The notes under the pieces: generated by a model
What the model was told of the DNA's origin: nothing
Databases searched by the model: none
The model's input: the letters and a program-made list of their open reading frames with translations, nothing else
In this document: positions 24,248-37,009 of the stretch, one piece after another
Layout of the letters: every line of letters starts with the position of its first letter
Numbering within the stretch: the first letter of the stretch is position 1
DNA from: Lepturacanthus savala
Lineage: Eukaryota; Chordata; Actinopteri; Scombriformes; Trichiuridae
DNA length: 64,000 bases
NCBI GenBank assembly: GCA_030544235.1
Contig: CM060463.1
Span: forward strand, 1,444,925 to 1,508,924
Reading direction: 5' to 3'
Program-made: the position numbers and the translations under genes

Positions 24248-24470
24248 GAGAAATATTAGATTTTAAAAACATTCTGTTATCTATTAAAACAATGGTGAAA
24301 CCTGCTAAACATCAACATTAATGAACAGCTCAGAGTTCCAGGTGTTTTTTTATTATGAGAACAGTGACACCTGCTGGTCAGAGACACACACTACACCAAC
24401 ACTTTATCTGATGTTCTTCTCAACTTAATAGAAATAACAAGAGAATTTTCATGAAATGTAAAGACATTCA

Positions 24471-25851
24471 TGTCATGCTGCTGACTGTGATTTTCATGAT
24501 CTTTTTCTACAAACGTAAGGTGGTTTATTTCCAGTTTGCAGAGCATGAAACACACACACACACATACACTCTTTTATCTAATACCGTGAGGTCCCCCATT
24601 CAACAACTACACTATGGGGACCACTGTTTCTAAATGAGATACAGACATAGTTTTAACTTCAAAAATTTTTTTTTTCATTGTAGATGACAAAAATGATTTG
24701 AAACATTAATATTTCTAAATTTGAATATTTTACTGTGTGTTTCTGACGTTACTGTTCTAATAGGGACCTCCCCATCCTGTTGGGGAAGTCATGTACAAAC
24801 AGTTCCTGTAATAAAATACCACTAACATTGGGATAAAATAAGGGGAGCTGGAAAAAAATTTGGCCAATTTCTGTTTCCAATGCTGGGAAAAGAGATTGTA
24901 AGGGGCAAAATAGAAATAAACAGGTATGAGTCACTGGGATTTTACACTAGAATGTGCCATTTGTGAAGAATGACATCTATATGCCCTGCGACCCTAATGA
25001 GGAATAAGCAGGTATAGAAAATGACTGATTGACGGACTGACATCTACGTATATGACACTGTCCATATTTTTATGACTGTAGCTGAGACCTTTTGTACTTT
25101 CATCCTAGGAAATGATGCCATATGATCTTTAAGGTGTGAATAAATCTCAGAAATTACAGCAAGAACTGAGGACACTGGACAAACTTTTGTCTCCTTTGTT
25201 GGTTTAGAGGATGTCAGAAAATTATGATACATTTAACACCAATAATCATTTTCTCAATTGTAAAAATAACAATATTGTCCTATGTAATAGTTTTTTATAA
25301 TATTTCTTTCAATATTCTCATTGTGAACGTTATGAATCAGTAACTATCCTTGACTCACACAGAACTGTGTTGTACAAACTGTAAACCCTCCTGAGGTAAA
25401 TCAATGTATAGGTACCTTTTTGGAAACAGTTTCTCTGTGAAAGTGACTAATTTATTACTGTAAACACATCAGTGCTACTACCACTAGTTCACTGTAAATC
25501 CAGTACAATACAGAAATATGTGTTCATTTATTGTTTTATAACAATTGTACAGTAAGAAAAACTGTCATAAAAATCTCTATATACTGTGAAATCAAGCAAA
25601 AGCTGTAGTATTGTGTAATTCATGGAATTATTACAGTAATAAACTGTAAACTACATAACAGGAGTACTGTAAAATCAACAGTAAAACACTAGCAACCCAG
25701 TATTTGACTGTTAATCTACAGTGATACAGACATGCCTTCACTCTCTATTTTATATATACACACACACTTCAGAGACCGTTTCCATTCATTTTCAATTGGA
25801 ATAATTGGGTTTTAAAGTTGAAGATAAAGTTTTTCCTGTCTCCTTTAATGC
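24471..25851. other. Asymmetric spacer at the centre of the palindrome
   Basis: The two arms can be followed inward to 'gtaaagacattcatg' (about 24458-24472) and its reverse complement at about 25852-25868. The 1.38 kb between is not mirrored. It starts with a truncated B-type membrane-exon cassette (24471-24960, plus) and continues with AT-rich sequence and fragments shared with the gene B tail intron (about 25060-25390 resembles 21480-21860). Confidence 0.7.
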
Positions 25852-26080
25852 ATGAATGTCTTTAAATTTCTTTAAAATTCTATTGTTATTTTTAAGTTGA
25901 GAAGAACATCAGATAAAGTGTTGGTGTAGTGTGTGTCTCTGACCAGCAGGTGTCACTGTTCTCATAATAAAAAAACACCTGGAACTCTGAGCTGTTCATT
26001 AATGTTGATGTTTAGCAGGTTTCACCGTTGTTATAATAGATAAATGACAGTTAGAATGTTTTGAAAATCTAATATTTCTC

Positions 26081-26263
26081 TTATTCTGAAATCTCAGATG
26101 TGATGTTTGCAAATCCAGATGTTGTCTTGGTATCAGAATCTGAAACAGGATCTTTCTGTTGCTGCTTTTTACTACAACAATTCATCATTTTGTGCCAAAA
26201 AAGCATCGTCTTCCTAAAAATTCTTCCCATAGTAATCTTTTCTTTTGCCAGAATGAAAGACAT
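26081..26263 (-). other. Mirror copy of the 60-codon open frame, right arm
   Basis: This is the reverse-strand counterpart of 24065-24247 (MSFILAKEKITMG...TSEISE). Both copies keep start, stop and length. Recent duplication alone could explain this. Confidence 0.25.
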
Positions 26264-28136
26264 TAGATTATTACTACAAGCAGAAATAGAAATAAAGAGT
26301 CACATAAAACAGCCGATTGGTGCTTTTTATTAATGTCACAAGAAAAAGCAGAATTTGAACAGCAAAAATGTTCTGAAATAACGGAAAAAAAGGAAATAAC
26401 ATTTAAATGGTTCATACAGCAACAAGAGTCATGTTTAATTGCATCATCATCTAATAATGAAACATATCAATCCACATCTGATATACTAACTTACATTTAC
26501 AGTGTTTCTCAGCATCTTATCACAATAACTCCAAATGATCATGTGAGAAATATTCAAAACCTGTAAAACTAAAAGTTTGAACAGTTCTGGGTTAATGATT
26601 TTATTACTTTCATCTCAAATGTACATTAAACAAGTTATAAGAAAAGATTTAATGTTAAATTTACAGCAGGTCGTACATTTCCTTATAGATCTTCCTGTTA
26701 TTTTATATAGTTTTAGTTATTGGTGGATTATTCAATCATTTTTATCATAACTTCAGTCTATAGTTATAAACAATTCTCATTAAACATCTAAACAGTAAAA
26801 ATTAAAACATAACATAGTAAATACTAAATAATTTTTCACACATACATGACTTTATACAACTTTTATCTTAACTACATGAAGACGCAGCAGACACAGCAGA
26901 CTGAAAGAGGCTAAAAAGTTCAATCTTTATAAATTCAAACTAAAAATCATTTCACCTTCTTAAAGCGGAAATATAGAAGAACTGATTTGATTTTAACACA
27001 TTTTTGTTGTTTCCTCAAGGTAAAATCAGTGGATTGAACTCAACCCAAACACTAAAAACATGTAATTATTGAATCAGCAGCTACAGCTTTAAACTTTTGA
27101 CATCAACACAAACTCTTTTATTTTATCCTAATTGATGGAGCTGCAAAGATTTTTGGCTCAAATGAAGCTGGAGTTTTAAAGATAATATTTGACAGTATGA
27201 ATATGATACAATACTTTTAAACACAAGCAAATGAAAACAAACAGTTTCATTAATGATTAATTTGGTTTAATTGAGATATAAATTATCAGAGATAAGTTTC
27301 AGATTAATGCTCTTAATTATGATGATAATTGATTAATTATCTAATATTGTTTGATGGAAAAACTAAATGATTTCAGTCCATTTCTGCTGCTAGACCAGAT
27401 CAGTCCAGACTAGACTAGACTAGACCCCTCCAGATCAGAGTAGTCCAGGCCAGACCAGACTAATCCAGACCAGATGAAATTTAACCAGACTATCATCACC
27501 ATCATTTCTGGAGGAAGTTGACTCATTTTGATCAAATCAGTCAAAGTTACAAAAAAAAAAAAACAAAAAAAAACTGACTGGACTTATTTTTTCTGGCTTT
27601 CATTTTGAAAGGCAAATCACAGCCAGAAATTTACTTTAAGTAAGTAAAATCTTTAAAATAAGTAAAATCCCTTAAATTTTAGGGCTGCTGGGATTTAATT
27701 AATCACCTAAAAATCTGCTAGAAACATTTATGAGTGCTGCAGTGTCTTGTTACTACATTGAAATAAATGTTTTATTGAAATTACTTAATTTTATTACTTC
27801 ACGTGGATGCACAAAATTAGTTTCACTCTAAATATATATTTTAAATTGATTGTACTTAATTGTATCTTAAACTTCAGTAAATTTAAAATTCAAACAATGA
27901 ACCAAACCAAATATTTTACTTGTCTGCACATGTACAGATGTAAATTAAGTTATAGATACTTATTTCTACTTACTTTTAATCTAGTTAAGGGCAGTACATT
28001 TTAGATTTAAGATCAGTATTATTTAATGGCACTTTAAAGTCTATTAAATAAACCAGATAAAAAAAATTGTTGAATCATCTTTTTCAATGTACATAGAGGA
28101 AACAGTAAATCTGTGAGGAATCAGATGTTTGTTGGT

Positions 28137-31100
28137 TCAAACTGTCCCACAGCTCAAATCAGTCGTGTCACGAACCTCGGTGACTCCAACGTGAATCCAG
28201 TCTGATTTCCTGATTCTGGATTCTGGCGGCTCCTGTTTCTCCTCATAGGCACAATCCTTCCAGAGAAAAAAAGAGATGTTGAGTTAATATCCACAAAAAA
28301 ATAGAACTATAGTATCCAGACAAACTGCACCATACCATGTAGAGAGAAGAAAGAGAATAAATCACAAACAGATGGACTCAGTGTCTCAGTAGATCTGTTG
28401 TGTTTTACACGTTTATGTCTAATTCAGTCTTCCTCTGTCAGCAATCACAGACTCAAGGCGTGGAGAAGTCAGTGTTCAGGGTTTTAGTGAAAGTCAGTTT
28501 CAAATCAGGAAACAAAAAGGAAAATAAGGTGGAGGCCAAAAATCCCCAAACGCCTAATGTCTAACAGACAAACACAAAAGCTGACGTGACTTAACGGAAA
28601 CGCTTCTTCTATGGGAGCTGCAGCCGGAAAGGAGCCAGAGCAAATGTCTGTGGAGCTCACGGTGAAGCCAGACAAAGACTGAATAAACTGCAGGGTTCAT
28701 GTAGGGTTGGCGATTAGGATGAAGCCACAGGTGTGGGGCATAATGAGGGCGACAGGTGTGGCCTGTTAGTAGACAGGGGAGAGTGAGCGGGAAGCCATGT
28801 TTTCAGTAGAGTGGAGAGTGGGTGTGGTCGATAGAGAGCCTGGTGTGGCCGTGACATCCTCTAAGCAGAAATGCAAAATAATCTGTTTTATTGCTTTTTT
28901 TTCTAAAAGGAGACATAACATCAATCAATTTTAATTTACTTCAACTTTGGAGAAATATTTTGAGATTTATTAAAGTGTAAATGAAAACCGAGCTACACTC
29001 CTGAAAGTAGAGGACAGGCTCCTTTTACACAGAAATGCAACTGAAATATTATCATTATCTGATTATAGTTAATTTTAAATTCATCGTCCAAAAATCACAG
29101 ATTCAACTTAGGAGGGTTTACAGTTTGTACAACACACAGTTTGTTCTGTGTGAGTCAAGGCTAGTTACTGATCCATAGTGTTCACAATGAGAACATTAAA
29201 GAAAAAATATAAGAAGTATAAAAACAGCACAATATTATTGTTATTTTTACAATGGAGAAAATGATTATTGGTGTTCAATGTGTAATTAGAATTTTCTGAC
29301 ATCCTCTAAAACAAGAAAAAAGACACAAGTTTGTCCAGTGTCCTCAGTTCTTGCTGTAAATTTCTGAGATTTATTCACCCCTTAAAGATGATATGGGATC
29401 ATCTTCTAGAATTAAAGTACAAAAGATCTCACCTATAGCCATAAAAATATGGATGGTTTCATATAGTCATTCATCACACTGTCTGACTAACTCTACTAAC
29501 CCATTTATAAAGTCAGAAACATGCAGTAAATAATTCAAACTGAAAAACTTTAATATTTCAATTAATTTTTTGTCATCTTAAATCTAAAAATGTTTTTTTG
29601 GAGTTGAAACTGTGTCTGTATCTCATTTAGAAAGGGTGGTCCCCACAGTGTAGGCATTTGACGGGGGACCTCGCGGATAAACAAGTTTATTTGTGTATGT
29701 TTGTGTGTGTGTATGTGTTTTAATAAAACACCATCCTATTTTGCATTACCATGAGTCATATGGATGTTATTCTTCACAGGTGTCAGTTTCTAGTGACAAG
29801 TTTAATGAGTAAAATTACAGTAACTTTTACCTGTTTATTTCTATTTTGTCCCTTACAATCTCTTATCCCAGCATTGGAAACACACATTGGCCAAATTTAT
29901 TTCCAGCTCCCCTTATTTTATCCTAATGTTAGTGATATTTTATTACAGGGACTGTTTGTACATGACTTCCCCAACAGGATGGGGAGGTCCCCATTAAGAC
30001 AGTAACGTGAGAAACACACAGTAAAATATTCAAATTTAGAAATATTAATGTTTCAAATCATTTTTTGTCACCTACAACCTAAGAGTGTTTTTTTGAAGTT
30101 GAAATTATGTCTGTATCTCATTTAGAAACAGTGGTCCCCACAGTATAGTTGTTGAATGGGGGACCTCACGGTATTAGATAAACAAGTGTGTGTGTGTGTT
30201 TCATGCTCTGCAAACTGGAAATAAACCGCCTTACGTTTGTAGAAAAAGTTCATGAATATCACAGTCAGCAGCATCCCTGATAAACCAATGGTCACGACTA
30301 CGAGACGAATGACACCTGCAACACAAACAGTGAACATGTTGTGATTCAAAGCTGCCTGTGACAAAACTTTTATTAAAAATCAACAGTAATCATATCATCT
30401 CCAACGAGCCTATTCTTAAGGGTCTGTGGTCTTGTTTCACTGAGAGCTGATGTTCTAAATATGCAAATTGTAGACTTATAAGGACATGTAGATTTCCTGT
30501 CATTTAACTTCCTCTTAACTGTGGTGAAATGACGTTATATAGACAGAGGAAGGGGACATGATGTGATTCAAAGCTGCCTGTGACAACACGTAAACATTAA
30601 AACATCAACAGGACTCATATCAGGAAAATGTTTTATAAACACAAAGCATCTAAAGTTGAAGCTGTCAAACATGTTTTCTCACCGTTAATCATGGATCCAG
30701 TTGATGTTGTTGGTGCTGAAAGCAAAAAAATGGGTTCAGGTTGTGAATTTATCATTAATGATGATGGAAAAAGACAAATAAATTTGAAAGGATGAGTTAA
30801 GGTTTGGTTTGATTAACTGAAGGATTGATAAAGTTGGTAAAATGCAATATGCATTAAGTTTAAGAACAGGAACTGAAAACATAATCAATCATAATTTTAA
30901 TTAGTTTCCTCTTATTACTCCATATGAACAAAAACACATTCTGATTTGATCCTTTTGATATTATTGTTATTTCACTTGATATAATTAACTTTCACTAAGT
31001 GTTATACACACACATGTTTAGGTATTTTTATGATAGTTACCTTTTACTAAACATAATGTCAGACAATTATTATATTATTATTGTGAAAATGAATGTGAGG

Positions 31101-33086
31101 GGGAAAAGCCTCTGATCATTAGAAGAGAGATCAAGTTCTATTACTCTTTACCTTTAATCTTCAGTTCTATTCTTCTGAGTGATGTTCTGTGACCTCCATG
31201 TGTTTCCAGTCCACATCGGTAGACTCCAGCCTGCTGTGAACTCAGATTACTGATGGACACGTTGAAGCCTGTGCTGGTGGTTGTGAGGTTAAATGTCCCG
31301 TTTGACTTTAGAGGAGATGATGCTGATAAAATGTCTTCACAGGTTACGTTGTTGTCTTTACAGAAAAACATGACTGTGGACCTGAATCTGTTTGGGTAAT
31401 CACATGTGATGGTGGTTCCAGATGTTCTGTAGGCAGTTTCAGTCAATGAATTCTGGCAGAAACCTCTCTCTGTAAGGACAAAAATAACAAAAACATGCCA
31501 AACCAAACACTAACACATGATGTAAATGTATCATCAGGCTCATACTGTGCAGTAAAGGGAGGGTCATGTACATTAATGCATTCATTACATCTGCCTCTCT
31601 GACCTGTCATGTTTGCTTCATAACAAGTTGCAGTGAAAAACCACAACTTCTGTTTTCACAGAGAACATTAAACCATGTAAATGACTCGTTCTTAGAACTG
31701 CAGAAGACTGAGCTGCTTCCATATTAATGCATTTCACTTTTCTAAATCAAAAAGCTGCAGACTTTCACACACGTTTCATGTATTTATCAGACTGATGTTC
31801 TGTAAAATGTAAAACCAAAACACATTTCTGAAATGTCTCTCAGCACCTGAAGCCTGTGTGTTGTGTTCTTACATTTCTGTTTGTTTTACTTAGTGATGAT
31901 TTGTTAAACTTCTTTCTGTCTCAGATACAGATGCAGCATCTCTTACCATAGAACGGTCGCAGTCCCAGTTCCTTGATTTCAGGGGTTGAGTCAGGTCCTT
32001 GTTTAAATCTACACTGATATTTCCCCAAATCCTCATATTGAAGATCTCTGATGACCACCCTGAGATTTTTATTTATTGTATCATGATACAGGGAAACCTG
32101 GCCCTGTCTTTCCCATGAATCCCTTTTAGTGCTAATCATGATTGATCCTCTGTCTTCATGAAATAACTCAACATATTGATAATCTCTCTTTAGATTTGGG
32201 TATTTGCAGGTGAATTCAACCCATCCATCTGAACATCCCACCACATCAGACCAGGCCTCACAACCTGTTGATGAGACAAAGAGAGAAGTTTCCATCATGT
32301 CTAATCTGAATGAACTCTTTTATATGAACATACACTGTTTGGATATTATTGAGACTTTCAGGGTTTATTATTAGACCAAACATTAAAATTCCTGTGTGCA
32401 TTCATTATGATTATTTATTTTAACACACATCACTTAATTTCTTAATATAAGAAGAGACAGAATAACAGACATAGGAAACGTTTTTAAAAATCAACAACAC
32501 TATTTTCCTTTTTACATTAGCACGATAACAAAATAAGGTGATGAGGATCTTTTACAGGTTCCATATATTTCACTTTTATTCAGTTTTATTTAAATGTTTA
32601 ATGTCACTAACATATTTTTTTTGTTATTTGTGGTTTTAGCATCAAAAATCACCTCACTATAGTTTTTCATCTCCTCTCAGGCTTCTGGCTGCAGATCTAG
32701 GAACAACAAGTCATTTTGGCTCATTAATATTAATGAGCCTCTCCCCTGATTGGCTGAATCAGGCTGTTAACAACTCTACCATATTATAGTCGAAAAATAA
32801 TGACAATTATTTCTTTCTAGTTGATTTTAGACCAAGTGTTCATGTTTCAGTCACTCAATTGTGAGTAAAATGCATTGTAGAGCCTCTATATTCTATAAAA
32901 TTATCATAAATTCGTCGTTAATTCATGTTTCCGCAGTTAGTTCCTCATTCGTTCTCTAGTAACGACACTGAAACGTTTCTGTCCCTTATCGTAACGTGTT
33001 ACCGTTTCTAAAAGCAGTCGTCTGGTAGCAGAAATGGTTTTACCTGTCATCAGTGAGAGGATGAGTAGAAGACAGATCTTCATCAT
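28137..33086 (-). CDS. Receptor gene B': mirror copy of B that has lost D3
   Basis: Exons (transcription order): signal 33086-33044; D1 32264-31947; D2 31469-31152; stalk 30715-30683; membrane 30315-30235; tail 28256-28137. The signal exon opens ATG-ATG-AAG; the upstream ATG of gene B reads ACG here. D1 is close to B (shared RDLQYED) but ends GLRPFYG like A'. D3 is absent: the intron jumps from sequence just before the D3 acceptor to sequence matching about 20030 in gene B, removing about 1 kb. The membrane exon keeps the arginine. The tail has the same phase conflict as B, so direct splicing gives K-RLCL-stop (268 residues), while the 39-codon phase-0 frame (differing from B at two of 120 bases by eye) needs another exon. 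Confidence 0.78.
28375..28862. mobile_element. Insertion present only in the right arm
   Basis: The palindrome is interrupted here. Left arm sequence at about 21950-21985 is contiguous, whereas the right arm carries about 480 bp of unrelated, more GC-rich sequence, including 'gaagccacaggtgtggggca' and ending 'ggtgtggccgtgaca'. On the reverse strand it begins 'tgtcacggccacacc', typical of teleost dispersed elements. The class is not assigned. Confidence 0.5.
29540..30385 (-). repeat. B-type transmembrane-exon cassette of gene B', with partial second copy
   Basis: Mirror of 20585-21440. The functional exon is 30315-30235 and the conserved downstream block is at 29820-30180, with an extra partial block at about 29540-29700. 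Confidence 0.85.
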
Positions 33087-33189
33087 GTTTGTCTTGTTTC
33101 CAGTTCTCATTCTGCTGCCAGTTGCTGTGTTTAGTTGCTTCGTCTGTGTCTGCTTCTTCTTCCTCAGATCACACTTGTTAATACACCCC

Positions 33190-33290
33190 TTCCTCTGTCT
33201 ATATAAGGTTATTTCACCTCGCAGTGAAGAGGAAGTTAAATGACAAGAAATCTACATGTCTTTCTAAGTATACAATTTGCATATTTAGAA
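33190..33290 (-). promoter_or_regulatory. Gene B' core promoter
   Basis: On the minus strand the octamer lies at 33282-33275, the PU.1/ETS box (GAGGAAGT on plus) at 33229-33236, and a TATATAA motif at 33200-33206 just upstream of 'agaggaaggggtg'. Same order as A and B. Confidence 0.55.
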
Positions 33291-33359
33291 CGTCAGCTCT
33301 CAGTGAAACAAGACCACAAACCCTTAAGAACAGGCTCGTTGGAGATGATATGATTACCA

Positions 33360-33870
33360 TTGATTTTTAATAAAAGTCGTGACCATTGGTTTATCACGTC
33401 AATGTAAGGTGGTTTATTTCCAGTTTGCAGAGCATGAAACACACACACACACACATACACTCATTTATCTGACACCGTGAGGTCCCCCATTCAACAACTA
33501 CACTGTGGGGACCACTGTTTCTAAATGAGATACAGACGTAGTTTCAACTTCAAAAAACATTTTTAAGTTGTAGATGACAAAAAATGATTTGAAACATTAA
33601 TTTTTCTAAATTTGAATTTTTTACTGTGTGTTTCTGATGTTACCGTTCTAATAGGGACCTCCCCAACCTGTTGGGGAAGTCATGTACACACAGTCCCTGT
33701 AATAAAATACCACTAATATTAGGATAAAATAAGGGGAGCTGGAAATAAATTTGTTCAAATCTGTTTCCAATGCTGGGATAAGAGATTGTATGTGACAAAA
33801 CAGGAATAAACAGGTATGAGTTACAGGAATTTTACTCATTTTATTCGCTACTAGAATCTACCATCTGTGA
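33360..33870 (+). repeat. Collapsed B-type membrane-exon cassette upstream of B'
   Basis: 'aataaaagtcgtgaccattg', then 'gtttatcacgtcaatgtaag', shows the exon reduced by internal deletions to a few dozen bases. The downstream block (33400-33840) is intact. It mirrors the cassette at 16160-16650. Confidence 0.75.
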
Positions 33871-34349
33871 AGAAAGACATCTATATGACACCATCCATAT
33901 GTTTATGGCTATAAGGAAATGATGACATCTTTAAGGCCGACACAGTCAAATGCAAGAGATAAAATCTACAAGAGGCGACAAACCTTATGTGAATATTTTA
34001 AACCCTCCAGCTCATCTCTATTTAAATCAATGACTTCCTGAGAGGTAAAACTGCCTCAGACTGAATTACTTCCCTTCAGTTGTTGTCATGGCAATGAATT
34101 GAAATTATAAAGGTTGTTAGCAAACAGCTAGTTAACTAAGTGTTGTTTCATTTGTGGTCTGATAAACAGTAAATTCTCTGTGTAAATTAAAGGAGAAGCT
34201 TGTCTTTAAAGGGTTTATCAATACAGTGATCAATATCTGTTGTAGCCAATCAGGTTTAAGGATGACTGTAACCAGAGTAAAAAGAGTCAGAGAGGATAAA
34301 TCAGGCCTCTGTTACTGAAGAGATTCACTGAGATCAAACAGATACGGTT

Positions 34350-34795
34350 TATAACTTTAATTAATGAAAATCAACTTATTATAACATGTAAATAATATAC
34401 TCAAAATAATCACAGCAAATAAAAGCCAAGAACAAATATCACAATAACAATCACCCAAAAATATACACAAGCAAAAAATGACCTATTAATGACACATTGT
34501 GCTGTAACCAGAGAATTTGGACAGTTTTCTTTACAAAATCGCAGAAAAAATGATCAATCATCAAAACATTTAGCGATTAGAAGGAGCTGCCTTACAAATT
34601 ATTTACAAATCAAATATTAGTCAATACTTTATCTCTTGAGTCCTGACAAACAATCACTGACTTCATGTTTCATTGTATAGAAACAGGAACTGGTCCATTG
34701 TTTGTCACAGTTTGTACAGTCATCCAGTGGGCCAGGTTGGACCCTTTAGCGGGCTGGTTCTGGTCCCTGGGCCTCATGTTTGACAACCCTGGTCC
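34350..34795. mobile_element. hAT-like dispersed repeat, right-arm copy
   Basis: Reverse complement of 14753-15190, including 'ggcctcatgtttgacaaccc'. Confidence 0.5.
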
Positions 34796-34962
34796 AGAAT
34801 AACCCCTCAAAAAAGAATTTTCTACCTGGAGTAAATATTTTTTTATGGGAAAATTTGTGCAAATGATAACTATATTTTACCTCTTTAAAATGCTACTTTC
34901 CTCAAAGCAGACTAGAGAAAAATAGATATATAACATGTTTTAACATGTTATTGACTCAACTG

Positions 34963-34993
<31 letters not shown>

Positions 34994-35068
34994 CTTATTT
35001 AATTATTAATATGCATGAAAGCTTAAAGAATGGTTTTAAATGTGTTAATTACATCTTGAATCGTTTAA

Positions 35069-35440
35069 CCTCTTAAGACACACTGTATGTGGGAGCAGTG
35101 AGGATCATTTACAGTAATACTATGGCTTAGTTGTTGGTTTCTATGGACAAATAACAAAATAATCATGGTCTCAAAGTGGTTTTACATTGATTAACACCAT
35201 ACATGAGCCAATGGAAGAATGGGGTCAAGAGACAGTAGCTGTAAAACCAATGAGGACCACTTTTGTTTTGATGGACACCAGTGTGACCCAATGGAAATTT
35301 ACCATGATGAGACCATCCAAATCTGACAGCCAGTAGCCAGGGCTTTAGAAAGACATGTGACATGTGGGAACTGTGCTACTTATAACTTGGACATACCATT
35401 TTCACAAATAAGACTGGAAAAGAGGGTGCATCTTAAGAGG
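35069..35440. mobile_element. piggyBac-like MITE after gene A'
   Basis: 372 bp with ends CCTCTTAAGACACAC and, reversed, CCTCTTAAGATGCAC, flanked by TTAA (35065-35068) and TTGA. Same insertion as after genes A and D. Confidence 0.7.
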
Positions 35441-35512
35441 TTGAAGGTCTAAAGAACAAAACCAGAATGAAGTGACCTGTTGGTGAAGCTCAGAGCCTGG
35501 AAACCTCAGCAT

Positions 35513-36944
35513 TTATGTTCCCTCGGTGCTGCTGGGGTTGACAGTGGAGTAGAGCGGCTGTTCAGGCACCTCTGACGGGTGATTGACAGTCGAGTACGTC
35601 GGACATCCGCCATTGTCCCAAACTTTAGAATATGCGTCACTGCTAACTTCACCTGAGCCGTTTGGACCATTGACGTTGGAGTTGGACAGTTTCATGGGAT
35701 GGTCGGCTGTCACATAAATGGGGTTCATTGCAGTTCCAGAGTCAGGACTGTGGGGGCGCTCCTCCATCACTGCATAGCCGTCACCCTTCCAAAGCAGAAT
35801 GAAAAGCACAAGGTGAATTTAATTTATATAAAATTCTCAGAGTAAGCATCAGAGGTTCTTAAAGACTGGTAATGACTTTTTACTTTATATAGTTATCTAT
35901 AGTAACTATGTTATAATCAGTTAATTACTTTATATATATATATATATATATATATAGTTAATTAGTTTAAATAGTTCATATACAGTTAGCTAGTTTAATT
36001 ACTTCACATACACTTAGCTATATTAACTACTTTATATAAGGTTAAGTAGTTTATCTATTTCATATAGAGTTAAATAGTTTCATCACTTTATAAGTTAAGT
36101 CGTTTAATTACTTCATATACAGTTAGATAGTTTAACTATTTTATAAATGTTTAGCTAGTTCAACTACTTTATACACAATTAACTAGTTTAGCTACTTCAT
36201 AGATAGTTAGCTATATTAACTACTTTAGAAAGTATTTAAACTAGCTAACTATATATGAAGTAGATAGTATAGCTAACTGTATATAAACAGCTATATTAAC
36301 TGCTTCATATACAGTTAGTTAATTCAGTCCAGTGATTCCCAACCTAGGGGTTGAGCCCCTCCAAAGGGTCAGCAGATAAATATGAGGGGTCCTGAGATGA
36401 TTCTCATGATCTGCTTCACATTTTGACTTTTTCTATAAACTTAGATTTTTGGTGAAATATTGGATCATTTGTATATTTACTTGTGATTCGTTGATGTTGG
36501 AGTTGGACAGTTTCATGGGATGGTCGGCTGTCACATAAATGGGGTTCATTGCAGTTCCAGAGTCAGGACTGTGGGGGCGCTCCTCTATCTCTGCATAGCT
36601 GAAACCCTTCCAGAGCAGAATGAAAAGCATAAGGTGAATATAGTTTATATAAAATCCTCAGAATTAACAGCACTGGTTCTTAAAGTCTAGTAACAACTCT
36701 TTACTTTATATAGAATTAGTCATATTAACTACTTTATAAACAGTTTAACTAGTTCATATACAGTTAGCTAGTTTAACTACTTTATTATTGGTTAGTTACT
36801 GTAACACAGTTAGCTATATTAACTACTATATATACAGTTAAATAGTTCAACTACTTTACATACAGTTAATTGTCATCAGATAAATATGAGAGGTCCTGAG
36901 ATGATTAATGAGAGAGAAGAACAGACTAAGTTCTGATTCGCTTG

Positions 36945-37009
<65 letters not shown>

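Noticed and set aside
26333..26566. 77-codon plus-strand frame beginning MSQEKAEFEQQK
   Set aside because: The mirrored sequence in the left arm is not open, and no domain or splice context supports it.
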